Source: Pseudoflavonifractor sp050943825 (GTDB lineage Bacteria; Bacillota; Clostridia; Oscillospirales; Oscillospiraceae). From it: DNA of 64,000 nt. Shown piece after piece: positions 40,242 through 47,958 of this stretch. Under the pieces are notes generated by a model. It worked only from the letters and a program-made list of their open reading frames with translations. It was not told where the DNA came from and made no database searches. Where the stretch lies: positions 1-64,000 of the forward strand of contig NZ_JBMNPX010000006.1 in assembly GCF_050943825.1 (NCBI RefSeq). Direction: 5' to 3'. Positions within the stretch are counted from its first letter, which is position 1. The number at the start of each line of letters is the position of its first letter. Both the position numbers and the translations under genes were made by a program.

Positions 40242-40556
40242 TTACAGGATGTCGGCACCCACGGCCCGCTCCACGGCGCTCTTGATGTTGTCCATGCCGA
40301 TGCCCAGGCTGCCGGCCTTGCCGGGGATGAGGATGATGGCCGGAGTCAGCTCGTCCTTGTAGCGCTCAATCTCCGCCTCCATCTCGGCGGCGTACTGCTC
40401 GGTGAGATAGACCACGGCGCAGTTGTCCTTGGCCAGCCGGTGGAGTGCGGCCTTGGCCTCCTCCACGGTCTCGGCGGGACAGACCTCCAGCCCCAGGGCC
40501 TTGAAGCCCATGACGCTCTCCCGGTCACCCAGGACGGCGATTTTCCAGTTAGACAT
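40242..40556 (-). CDS. atpF: V-type ATP synthase subunit F
   Basis: The 104-residue subunit F has KIAVLGDRESVMGFKALG at its start and an alpha/beta receiver-like fold ending in an alpha helix (IKSAVERAVG). It binds subunit D on the central rotor. The ATG at 40556 lies inside the end of atpC (8-bp overlap), implying coupling; an in-frame ATG three codons upstream is less likely. The length matches family F subunits. Confidence 0.93.
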   Translation of the reverse strand: MSNWKIAVLGDRESVMGFKALGLEVCPAETVEEAKAALHRLAKDNCAVVYLTEQYAAEMEAEIERYKDELTPAIILIPGKAGSLGIGMDNIKSAVERAVGADIL

Positions 40557-41547
40557 AGCTCTCACGCAGCCTTTCCCGGATGGTATCCGCGTCCAGCCCG
40601 GCCAGACGGCCGGAGAGGATGACCCGCACGTTGGTCAGCTCGGTCTCCCGGGCGGCCAGATAGCCGATGAGGGGAGCCTCGCCGAAGGCCACGTACCGGG
40701 CGCCCGCCAGATAGGCGGTGACGGCGTCGTCGCAGAGCTTCTCGAAGTGGGTGAGCCGTCCGCCCGTAATGGCGGCGGCGCCGGCGGCGGCAGCCTCCCG
40801 CAGGGAGGATGCGGTGTAGATCTCCTCAATGGAGCCGCCGGAGGTCACGGCGGAGAGGATCCGCCCGGTGTCCACGTTGCCGCCCCGGAAGAGGACGCCC
40901 TTGAGGAACTCCGCGCCCTTGCCCATGCGCAGGGTACGCACCACGCTGCGCAGGTTGGCCGCGTCCACGGTGATGCGGACGTACCCGGCCAGGAAGGCGC
41001 TGCCCGACTTGTTGGCGATGTCGGCCATGTCGGCGTAGCAGGCCCGGTCCAGCACGAAGTCGGCCAGCTGGGGGTCACCGGTGGTGCCCAGCACCTCCCG
41101 GGCCTCCCCGGCGGCGGACTGGAGGATGCCCGGCAGGCCACGCAGGTCGCCGGAACGGAGCTTCTCCGTCAGCTCCTCCACCTTCACCCGCCCGGCGGAC
41201 ACCAGCAGCCGCTCGGCGTCCGTGCCCATGGCCTCGGCCTTGAGCAGGGTCTTGATGTTGTGGTAGTCGTATTTGACCTTAAAAACCTCCAGAATCTCCG
41301 GATGAGGGGCGGAGGAGGTGAGATCCTTCAGCGTCTTGTCCCGCTCCTGGGTCAGCACCCGGTCCAGCTCATCCAGATCCACTCTGGGCATGTCGGGCCA
41401 GCCGCACTCGGTGAGGACCTTGACCGCGTCCTCCGGCGTTCTGGCCTCCAGCATGCGCTCCAGCCGCTCGCCGTTGAGGAGGTTGCGCTCCATGGACTTG
41501 ATGCGGGTGGAGAGGAAGAGGTAATCGGTGTCTTTGATTTTTGGCAA
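40549..41547 (-). CDS. atpC: V-type ATP synthase subunit C
   Basis: The 332-residue helical protein is the V/A-type subunit C (AC39-like) that caps the membrane rotor and attaches the central stalk: KIKDTDYLFLSTRIKSMERNLL at the start in two parts, YDYHNIKTLLKAEAMG, and ADIANKSGSAFLAGYVRITVD further on. The start is a TTG at 41547 with AAAGGAGG nine bases upstream. It overlaps atpF by 8 bp and follows atpE after 66 bp. Confidence 0.94.
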   Translation of the reverse strand: MPKIKDTDYLFLSTRIKSMERNLLNGERLERMLEARTPEDAVKVLTECGWPDMPRVDLDELDRVLTQERDKTLKDLTSSAPHPEILEVFKVKYDYHNIKTLLKAEAMGTDAERLLVSAGRVKVEELTEKLRSGDLRGLPGILQSAAGEAREVLGTTGDPQLADFVLDRACYADMADIANKSGSAFLAGYVRITVDAANLRSVVRTLRMGKGAEFLKGVLFRGGNVDTGRILSAVTSGGSIEEIYTASSLREAAAAGAAAITGGRLTHFEKLCDDAVTAYLAGARYVAFGEAPLIGYLAARETELTNVRVILSGRLAGLDADTIRERLRESYV

Positions 41548-41613
41548 GCCGTGATTCCTCCTTTCGAGAGGAAGTGATTCCGGGCGGCTGTCCCGCCCCG
41601 GGGCAATCAGATA

Positions 41614-42300
41614 TTAGTCGAAGAGGACCTTGGCCACCTCGCCGGAGATGTTCTCCCGCTGGAGGCGGACCAGGGTTTCAAAGGTGCAGTTGGTCTCCAC
41701 GTCGCCGTCGGACAGGACGATGCCGCCCTTGATAGGCCGGGTCTCCTCGGCCAGGGTGAGCATGCCGGTGCCCGCCAGGATGGCAGAGGCGCCGGTGACC
41801 ACCTTGTCCAGGATGGCGCCCGCCCTGGTGTCGGTCAGGTCGCCGGGCAGCTTGGGAGCCACCTTGCGGGCCAGGGCGTCGTTGGCACGGGTTACAACCG
41901 CCTTGCCCACCCGGTTGCGGTCCTTCTGGGAGAAGATGACCTTCTCCCGGCCGGTGCGGGCGGCCTTGACGGCCAGGGCGGCGAGGAGCTCGATGTACTC
42001 CTCGTCGGGGAGGGTGCACAGCTTCTCCAGCGCCATGGTGAAGGCCTCGTCCAGCACCTCCTGCTTGGCGGCCAGAACCAGCTTGCGGGATTCCATCTCC
42101 GCCATGCTCTCCAGCCGCTTTTCACGCTCGGCGGCGGCGCTTTCGCCCCGGGCCACGATGGCGGCGCTCTCCTTGTCCGCCTGCTCCCGGCAGCGCCGGG
42201 TGATCTCGTCGGCCTGGGCACGGGCGGCGGTCAGAATCTCATTGATGTCCCGCCGGGCATCGTCCTCCATGCGCTGGGTAATCTTTTCAATTCCATTCAT
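41614..42300 (-). CDS. atpE: V-type ATP synthase subunit E
   Basis: The 228-residue subunit E has an N-terminal coiled coil (about 1-95, charged, with RRDINEILTAARAQADEITR) and a C-terminal globular domain with GGIVLSDGDVETNCTFETL. With the small coiled-coil subunit (here 44768-45082) it forms the peripheral stalk linking head and membrane subunit I. The ATG at 42300 follows GAGGTGAAA. It is 11 bp downstream of atpK. Confidence 0.93.
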   Translation of the reverse strand: MNGIEKITQRMEDDARRDINEILTAARAQADEITRRCREQADKESAAIVARGESAAAEREKRLESMAEMESRKLVLAAKQEVLDEAFTMALEKLCTLPDEEYIELLAALAVKAARTGREKVIFSQKDRNRVGKAVVTRANDALARKVAPKLPGDLTDTRAGAILDKVVTGASAILAGTGMLTLAEETRPIKGGIVLSDGDVETNCTFETLVRLQRENISGEVAKVLFD

Positions 42301-42311
42301 GGCGTTTCACC

Positions 42312-42794
42312 TCAGGCGGCGAAGAAGAAGATCATCAGGAAGGAGGCCAGCAGGCAGAGAATGGCGTAGAACTCCACCATCAGGGCCATCAGGATACCCT
42401 TGGATCCCTGGTCGGGGCGCTTGGCCACGATGCCGATGCCGGCGGCGGCGCAGCGGCCCTGGGCCACGGCGGTCACATAGCCGCCGATGGCCATGGGCAG
42501 GCAGGCGCCGAACACGCAGACGCCTGCGCCGATGTCCAGGGCGGGCACGCCGCCCAGCAGGCCCATGTTATAGATGGCCCAGAACCAGATGACCAGGCCG
42601 TACAGGCCCTGGGTACCGGGCAGAAGCTGAAGAATCAGGGTCTTGGAGAACTTTGCGGGATCCTCAGATACCACGCCGGCGGCCGCCTCGCCGGCGATAC
42701 CCACGCCGCGGCCGGAGCCGGCACAGGACATACCTACCGCCAGGCAGGCGCCGATGAAGGCAATACCGGTGCCGATCAGGTTTTGCAGTTCCAT
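42312..42794 (-). CDS. atpK: V-type ATP synthase subunit K (rotor ring, Na+-type)
   Basis: The 160-residue proteolipid has four membrane helices (two fused hairpins), as in Enterococcus hirae NtpK. The residues that bind Na+ in NtpK are all present in the same contexts: LLPGTQGLYG (Leu61, Thr64, Gln65), AVAQGRCAAAGI (Gln110) and MVEFYAIL (Glu139), with no acidic residue in the first hairpin. The enzyme is therefore predicted to move Na+ rather than H+ with one site per four-helix subunit. GAGGAGG precedes the ATG. It lies 3 bp after atpI. Confidence 0.96.
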   Translation of the reverse strand: MELQNLIGTGIAFIGACLAVGMSCAGSGRGVGIAGEAAAGVVSEDPAKFSKTLILQLLPGTQGLYGLVIWFWAIYNMGLLGGVPALDIGAGVCVFGACLPMAIGGYVTAVAQGRCAAAGIGIVAKRPDQGSKGILMALMVEFYAILCLLASFLMIFFFAA

Positions 42795-42797
42795 AAC

Positions 42798-44768
42798 TTA
42801 TTCCTCCTCAATGATATCCACATATTTGGTATTGTAAGTCATAGGCCGGAAGGCCTGGCCGCCCTCCTCGTAGAACTTTCCAAAAAATTCAAGATACTGG
42901 AGTCTCGCCGCGTGGACATAGGTGCCGATGATGTTGACGCCCACATTGAACACGTGGCCGATGATAAACACCAGCACGAACAGGATGACGCCTCCCACAC
43001 TCAATCCCCCCAGAGTGCCCAGGGTATTCATCACGCTGGCAATAACCGAAGTGGCCAGCATAAGGGCCATCAGCCGGGAGTAGGACAGGATGTCGGACAG
43101 CCAGCTGGTCACATCGTACAGGCTGGCCACGCCGCCCAGCAGCTTGCCGAAGAAGCCCCGCTTGGTGTGGCCCTGGGTAGCCACCAGGATAACGCAGCCC
43201 ACCAGAATCCACCACCAGGGCTGTCCTGCGGCCACTATGCCGATGGAGGCAAAGAAGAGCCACCAGGGCACCACGTCCAGCAGGCTGTCAATAGGATGGC
43301 CGTCCCGGAAGCCCATATAGATGTGGATACACTGGCCGAACACCAGCTGTACCACGCCGATGACAATGGCCAGAATCAGGGTGGTCATAGGGTCGCTGAT
43401 GGGGTTGACAATAATGCCGTTGCTGAAGGTCTGGAGCCACTGTGGCAGCCCCTCCAGCGGAATACCGAACATCTGCTCGGCCACTTTGGGGATTACGTCG
43501 CCAAAGAAACCGCCGGTGAACACACCGCAGATGAAGGTGGAGATGCCCATATACTGGCCCAGGCGGAACATATAGCCCATGGTCCCCTTGGGATTGTACT
43601 TCCTGCTGATGACGAAGCAGATGGCCCAGATGATGATGCCGTAGGCCACGTCGGCAAACATAAAGCCGAAGAAAAACAGGAAGAACCAGAAGATCAGAGG
43701 GTTGGGATCGATGCCCCGGTAGGCGGGCAGGGCGTACATCTCGGTGACCATGTTGATGGGAGTCATCCACTTGGGATTGTGGAGGAGAACGGGGGGTTCC
43801 TCCTCTTCCAGAGGCTCGGCAGTCTCCCAGGCGCAGGCAAATTTCAGCATCTCCGCCTCAGCCTTGGGAATGCCGGGCTCACTGATCCAGCCCTCCAGAA
43901 ACACCACAGTGCCGTTGGTGAGCAGCCGCTCCTTGGCGCTCTCCTTGCTCAGCTCAGCGGTCAGCCGGTCGGCGCACACCTGGAGATCCCGCCGGCACTC
44001 GGCCATGGCGGTAATCTCCTCCGCCGTTTTTTCCCGGCGGGCCCGGATCTCCTCCAGCTCGCCGTCAATCCGTGCGATATTCTCCGCCGCAGTGCCGTTG
44101 AGCTCCTTGAAGGTAACCGCAGAGAAGGACCAGGGCCGGACCGTCTCGGTGACCGTCTCGCTCTCGGCCCGGTGACACATGATAACCAGATACTGCAGTT
44201 CCCTGTCGGCGCTGACGGGGAACAGCTCTGCCGAGGGGGCCGCCTGGGCCAGTGCCTGACGGACCTCCTCCAGATCCACCGCCGGAGGGCAGGTGTGGAA
44301 GGAGACCCGGGCGTGCTCGGTGCCGCTGGTGTTCAGGTCCAGATCCAGGCCGGACCAGGGCACCAGGCTGGCACGCTGGCCGGTGAGCCGGTTCTCCTGG
44401 GTGTACAGCTGGGAAATCTTCTGCACCCGGGCGTTGATCTCCCCCGCGCTGTGAAGGGCGGCGTTCATGGCTGCGTCGCTCAGGAACTCCTTCTCCTTGA
44501 TGGTGCGGCGGTGGATGAACAGGCCCTTCTTCTCGGGCGCGTACTTCTGCAGGGCTTCCAGCGCACCGTTGACGGCGTTCTGCCTGGCCTTCACGTCGCT
44601 CAGGGCGGAGGTGTCCCGCTTGAGCAGGGCCATCCACTCCGGGTCGCTGAGCTCCGCCTGGGGCTCGGTGACCTCCACGCACCCGGCGTGCAGCAGCCGC
44701 TGGAGCAGCTCGTCCCGCTGGGCGGCCAGGGCGATGACCCGCAGCCGTTTCATCTTGACGATGGCCAT
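42798..44768 (-). CDS. atpI: V-type ATP synthase subunit I
   Basis: The 656-residue stator subunit has a large cytoplasmic N-terminal half with coiled coils (about 1-330) and a C-terminal half with seven or eight membrane segments (FWFFLFFFGFMFADVAYG, FICGVFTGGFFGD, WWLFFASIGIV). The essential Arg that faces the rotor Glu is in DILSYSRLMAL. It forms the ion half-channels. Its ATG overlaps the stop of the preceding coiled-coil subunit (TAATG). Length and layout are normal. Confidence 0.95.
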   Translation of the reverse strand: MAIVKMKRLRVIALAAQRDELLQRLLHAGCVEVTEPQAELSDPEWMALLKRDTSALSDVKARQNAVNGALEALQKYAPEKKGLFIHRRTIKEKEFLSDAAMNAALHSAGEINARVQKISQLYTQENRLTGQRASLVPWSGLDLDLNTSGTEHARVSFHTCPPAVDLEEVRQALAQAAPSAELFPVSADRELQYLVIMCHRAESETVTETVRPWSFSAVTFKELNGTAAENIARIDGELEEIRARREKTAEEITAMAECRRDLQVCADRLTAELSKESAKERLLTNGTVVFLEGWISEPGIPKAEAEMLKFACAWETAEPLEEEEPPVLLHNPKWMTPINMVTEMYALPAYRGIDPNPLIFWFFLFFFGFMFADVAYGIIIWAICFVISRKYNPKGTMGYMFRLGQYMGISTFICGVFTGGFFGDVIPKVAEQMFGIPLEGLPQWLQTFSNGIIVNPISDPMTTLILAIVIGVVQLVFGQCIHIYMGFRDGHPIDSLLDVVPWWLFFASIGIVAAGQPWWWILVGCVILVATQGHTKRGFFGKLLGGVASLYDVTSWLSDILSYSRLMALMLATSVIASVMNTLGTLGGLSVGGVILFVLVFIIGHVFNVGVNIIGTYVHAARLQYLEFFGKFYEEGGQAFRPMTYNTKYVDIIEEE

Positions 44769-45082
44769 TAGATGCTCACAACCCTTCCGACTATCAGTTC
44801 CACCGCCGCGGGCAGCCGCTCACGGGCGGCGGACCGGAGCGCGTCGCAGTCGCTGCGCTTTTCCGCCAGAATTTCCTCGGTTCGGCGGGCTGCGCGGCTC
44901 TCAGCCTGGGCCATGGCCTCCTTGGCCTGGGCCTCAGCCTGGGCACGGGCCTGCTCCACCAGAGCACGTCCCGCCTTCTCCGCATCGGACACCAGCTTCT
45001 TGGCCTCAGCGGCCGCGCCCGCCCGGCGGGACTGGGTATCCTGCTCTGCCTCCGTGATCTTTTTCATCGCTTCCAGGGACAT
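44768..45082 (-). CDS. V-type ATP synthase peripheral-stalk coiled-coil subunit (G/H)
   Basis: The 104-residue protein is almost entirely an Ala/Glu/Lys/Arg-rich coiled coil (about residues 5-85, e.g. EAEQDTQSRRAGAAAEAKKL), the form of subunit G/H that pairs with subunit E in the peripheral stalk. It is first in the V-ATPase operon, the usual place. The ATG at 45082 follows GGCGGTGA. Low-complexity sequence makes family assignment depend largely on position. Confidence 0.88.
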   Translation of the reverse strand: MSLEAMKKITEAEQDTQSRRAGAAAEAKKLVSDAEKAGRALVEQARAQAEAQAKEAMAQAESRAARRTEEILAEKRSDCDALRSAARERLPAAVELIVGRVVSI

Positions 45083-45128
45083 GATTTCACCGCCTTCCAG
45101 TGTGGGATTTTCAAATTAAATTCTCCCA

Positions 45129-45157
45129 CTTATATAGTAGCATAGACGATTTTTCAA
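45129..45157 (-). promoter_or_regulatory. V-ATPase operon promoter
   Basis: On the minus strand TTGAAA (45157-45152), 17 bp, TATAAG (45134-45129), about 47 bp before the first ATG. Confidence 0.6.
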
Positions 45158-45192
45158 GAGATTGCAAGTATTTTTGCCCGAAACTCCCGGCT

Positions 45193-45229
45193 TTTGATTG
45201 TGCAATTTTGAAAAAATGTCACAATCAAA
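45193..45229. repeat. 10-bp inverted repeat upstream of the V-ATPase promoter
   Basis: TTTGATTGTG (45193-45202) and CACAATCAAA (45220-45229) are exact complements separated by 17 AT-rich bp. The centre is about 90 bp upstream of the predicted start, so it could be an activator site or just a weak AT-rich hairpin. Apart from this and the terminator, 45230-45290 shows only AT-rich sequence. Confidence 0.5.
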
Positions 45230-45294
45230 TTATTTTTTATGACACCAAGCATTTTTTCTTTTGCTTTTTCGTTACGTTTTAGACAAATTAAAAA

Positions 45295-45324
45295 AGATGT
45301 GGAATACCTCAGTATTCCACATCT
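45295..45324 (-). terminator. Terminator of the DUF4015 gene
   Basis: AGATGTGGAATA (45295-45306) pairs with 45313-45324; on the minus strand it is followed by TTTTTTAATT. Confidence 0.85.
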
Positions 45325-45342
45325 CTGCAAAATGATTCCTTT

Positions 45343-46479
45343 CTATTCAGGCAGCACAGCCCAGCTGTACGGCAGATCGCCTGTGGGGGCCTGATCCAGG
45401 ATGACCACAAGGTCCTCCTCCGGGTTCTCCATGCCTGCCTCCCGCAGGGCGGGATAGTAGTCCGCCGGGTCGCCGCCGTCCAGCTTCACATAGAGCCGGT
45501 CGGCCACAGAACACAGGCTGGCCAGGGTCTGACCGCTGAGGGCGTTGGTCCCCTGTTCCAGTGTGGTCTTGTCGGTGACAATGGACAGCACAGGCGCATT
45601 CTCCCCCGTGCCAATGGCCTGGCGGACCTGCTGGTAGAAGGCGTCCACCGTCTGGCTGAAGGTGTCCGGGTTGTACCGGTCGCCGGTGAGAATGAGGGAC
45701 AGGTCGCCCTCGGTGGGGAAGGCGGCGTAGTCCAGGATGATCTCGTCAAAGCCCAGCTGGGCCAGCTCGCCGCATACACCCGCCAGATAGGCCCGCACGT
45801 CGCTGTTCTCCGGGGTCATCCAGCGGATTTCACCGGGCCCCCGCCAGTTGCCGATGCTGGTACGCAGGGCCAGCTGGTTGTTCTGGTAGGGGGCGGTGTT
45901 GTCCCGGAAGCAGGACACATAGGCCGCTGTGTCCATGGCAGAGCACAGGGTGGTCAGGTCACCGTTGCGGGCTGTATCGCCGGAGGAGGCGCCCACGGAC
46001 TGGGCAATGGTCTGACTGGAGGTGTACCCCAGCAGGCCGTCTATCCCCTTCATGGTCAGGATGGGCGAGGCGTCGCTTCCGCCGGTATAGGCCGTCAGGG
46101 CCTCACCGCCGGTGGCGTACAGGTTCTGCACCCCGCCGCCGGCAATCAGGCTGTCGGGCAGGGACACCGCCCGGGTGTACACCGGGTCAGGTTCCGGCGT
46201 CTCCTCAGGCGTGGGCTCCGGCGTGGGGGAGACCACCACAAGGGGCGGCGTCTCCTCCGTGTCGTCAGGCGGAGCGGACTCCTCCTCCCGGTTCAGGAAG
46301 GGCAGGTCAAAATAGATGCCCCCGCTGGAGGAGACCACCATATACCGCTGGAGGAAGAAAAATGCCCCCACCAGCAGCACCAGCACCACCGCCAGTACGG
46401 CGATGACAAATTTTAAAAAGGTACGGAGCTTGGACTTCCCCCGGTAGGCCCCGTATCCGTAGTGATTCCTTCTTCTCAT
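45343..46479 (-). CDS. Membrane-anchored DUF4015 putative glycoside hydrolase
   Basis: The 378-residue protein has a basic N-terminus, one membrane anchor (about 19-43), a Pro/Glu/Thr-rich linker (about 65-100, PTPEPTPEETPEPDP) and a domain (about 110-370) with VCGELAQLGFDEIILDYAAFP, the signature of DUF4015 TIM-barrel proteins, which are predicted but unproven glycosidases. The signature Asp residues (DEIILDY) are present. The start at 46479 follows AAAGGA. The gene is alone, downstream of a marR gene on the same strand, with its own terminator. Substrate is unknown. Confidence 0.8.
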   Translation of the reverse strand: MRRRNHYGYGAYRGKSKLRTFLKFVIAVLAVVLVLLVGAFFFLQRYMVVSSSGGIYFDLPFLNREEESAPPDDTEETPPLVVVSPTPEPTPEETPEPDPVYTRAVSLPDSLIAGGGVQNLYATGGEALTAYTGGSDASPILTMKGIDGLLGYTSSQTIAQSVGASSGDTARNGDLTTLCSAMDTAAYVSCFRDNTAPYQNNQLALRTSIGNWRGPGEIRWMTPENSDVRAYLAGVCGELAQLGFDEIILDYAAFPTEGDLSLILTGDRYNPDTFSQTVDAFYQQVRQAIGTGENAPVLSIVTDKTTLEQGTNALSGQTLASLCSVADRLYVKLDGGDPADYYPALREAGMENPEEDLVVILDQAPTGDLPYSWAVLPE

Positions 46480-46587
46480 GGAAATGTCCGTCCTTTCCCG
46501 GTCAGCTCTGTTCTGCCGGTTCCATAATACCCCATTGCGCAGGTATCATATCACATGCCGGGAAAAAAAGCATCCCCCTTTTGCCGC

Positions 46588-47022
46588 TCAGGCCTCTCCG
46601 CACTTGGTCAGGGCCTGATCCAGCTTCTCCAGCGCGGCGAGGATCATCTCCCGCTCCTGGGGCTCCATGGTGTTGAGCACTGTGGCAAAATAGCCCGACA
46701 CGTCGGTCTTTGCCTTCTGCCGCAGCTCCTGGTACTTCTCCGTGGCGGTGACGTAGATCACCCGGCGGTCGGTCTCAGACCGCTCCCGGCGGGCCAGCTC
46801 CAGCTTTTCCAGACGGTCCACAATACCCGAGACGGTGGAGTTGGCACTGCCGGTCCGTTCAGCCAGGGCACTGATGGGCATGGGCCCGTCCTCTCCCAGC
46901 ACGGTCAGCACCAGCGCCTGAGGGAAGGTCAGATTCAGCCGCCCGAAGTGGCTGCGGAAATGCTGGGACATATGCTGCGTTACCCGCAGATAGCTCATTA
47001 AAATGTCATTGGATTCCTTCAT
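46588..47022 (-). CDS. MarR family transcriptional regulator
   Basis: The 144-residue protein is a complete MarR winged-helix dimer: LTFPQALVLTVLGEDGPMP, recognition helix ERTGSANSTVSGIVDRLEK and wing RRERSETDRRVIYV. MarR proteins usually repress a nearby exporter or stress gene and respond to small phenolic or oxidant ligands. Its own promoter overlaps an inverted repeat (47111-47136), suggesting autoregulation. Neighbouring genes give no obvious target. AAAGGAA lies before the ATG. Confidence 0.9.
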   Translation of the reverse strand: MKESNDILMSYLRVTQHMSQHFRSHFGRLNLTFPQALVLTVLGEDGPMPISALAERTGSANSTVSGIVDRLEKLELARRERSETDRRVIYVTATEKYQELRQKAKTDVSGYFATVLNTMEPQEREMILAALEKLDQALTKCGEA

Positions 47023-47084
47023 CCGCGTCTGTTCCTTTCTTCCGGCGGACAGCCCGCCGGATACTTCGCTTCGCGCACGAAAAA

Positions 47085-47136
47085 AGCATACCCCCGGCGC
47101 GACCCTTTGTCAATGAAGGCGGAAAAAGGTTCATTG
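47085..47136 (-). promoter_or_regulatory. marR promoter and inverted repeat
   Basis: On the minus strand TTGACA (47113-47108), 17 bp, TATGCT (47090-47085). CAATGAA (47111-47117) and TTCATTG (47130-47136) form a 7-bp dyad that overlaps the -35 box, a likely MarR operator. Confidence 0.6.
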
Positions 47137-47210
47137 TTTGTTTACACGTATGTCATATTTCTTAAAGATTTCCTTCACAAGGGGCAAAAAAGTGTCGTAT
47201 CGTCTCTCCC

Positions 47211-47549
47211 TCACGTCCAATCCTTCCACACGTCGGGGCAGTAGCCCACGGTGGCCTGGCGGCCGTTGCGCACCACCGGGGTGCGGATGAGCTTTGGGTT
47301 CTCAAAGAGCTTCTCCAGCTTGTCCCCCTCCCCCGCCAGGTAGCGGATAATGGCCGCGTCCGGGTTGTCCCAGTCCACCAGGTTCTCCAGCCCCACCGCG
47401 TTCTTTACGCTCTGAAGCTCTCCCCGGCTCATGCCGAACTTCACCAGGTCCACCGCCTGGAATTTCACCCGCCGCTCCTTGAAGTAGCGTTCGGCCTTCT
47501 TGGTGTCAAAGCATTTGGACTTGCCGAAAATCTGAATGTTCACCGTCAT
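47211..47549 (-). CDS. ArsC/Spx-family thioredoxin-fold protein
   Basis: The 112-residue protein has the ArsC/Spx fold: IQIFGKSKCFDTKKAERYF in two parts, with a single Cys (no CxxC), FQAVDLVKFGMSRGEL and a C-terminal TPVVRNGRQATVGYCP with the cis-Pro. The Arg triad of classical arsenate reductase is incomplete, so it is more likely an uncharacterised ArsC-like reductase or Spx-like protein than a true arsenate reductase. The ATG overlaps the end of the DUF1653 gene by 4 bp, so the two are coupled. GGAGGGGA is the ribosome site. Confidence 0.85.
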   Translation of the reverse strand: MTVNIQIFGKSKCFDTKKAERYFKERRVKFQAVDLVKFGMSRGELQSVKNAVGLENLVDWDNPDAAIIRYLAGEGDKLEKLFENPKLIRTPVVRNGRQATVGYCPDVWKDWT

Positions 47550-47764
47550 TCCCCTCCAATATATGCAAATCTGGGGCCGGAATATCCGTCCCGCTCCACG
47601 TGCTCACTCCACATGGCCGCCGGACGTACCCACATGCCCCTTTCACCGTACAGGGGCTGGTAGACCACCATCAGCTCCTCTGTCTCTGAGTGGCGGGCGG
47701 TAAAGAGCACCCGGTACTCTCTGCCCTTGAAATGCCGGTAACGGCCCGGCCTGATCTCCTCCAT
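47546..47764 (-). CDS. DUF1653 domain protein
   Basis: The 72-residue protein matches DUF1653: RPGRYRHFKGREYRVLFTAR, ELMVVYQPLYGERGMWVRPA and MWSEHVERDG. The family is small, cytoplasmic and of unknown function. The ATG at 47764 follows GAGAGGAG; the longer upstream frame has no similarity. It is coupled by a 4-bp overlap to the ArsC-like gene. About 190 bp of non-coding sequence separates it from the divergent nucleotidyltransferase gene; I see no clear promoter there. Confidence 0.85.
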   Translation of the reverse strand: MEEIRPGRYRHFKGREYRVLFTARHSETEELMVVYQPLYGERGMWVRPAAMWSEHVERDGYSGPRFAYIGGE

Positions 47765-47958
47765 AGCGTCGCGCTCCTCTCTCCGGGCCCGGCCCGGACT
47801 GCTGAAAACAGGATACTTGATTTCCGGCCAAAAGGAAAGTCCATTTTGGATGATTTTTCCCCGCCCCGGGCCAGGTCTAATTTCCCCCTGACAGGGCAAT
47901 AATACCCGGCACGGGGCAAACTGCCCTCATATTGTCAATGTAAGGAAGGCACAAACCC

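Noticed and set aside
45100..45342. AT-rich stretch considered as a replication origin or mobile element end
   Set aside because: No DnaA boxes or terminal repeats were seen; a promoter, an inverted repeat and a terminator explain most of it.
47211..47549. True arsenate reductase (arsC)
   Set aside because: Single Cys and incomplete Arg set; no arsR or arsB nearby, so only the ArsC/Spx fold is claimed.
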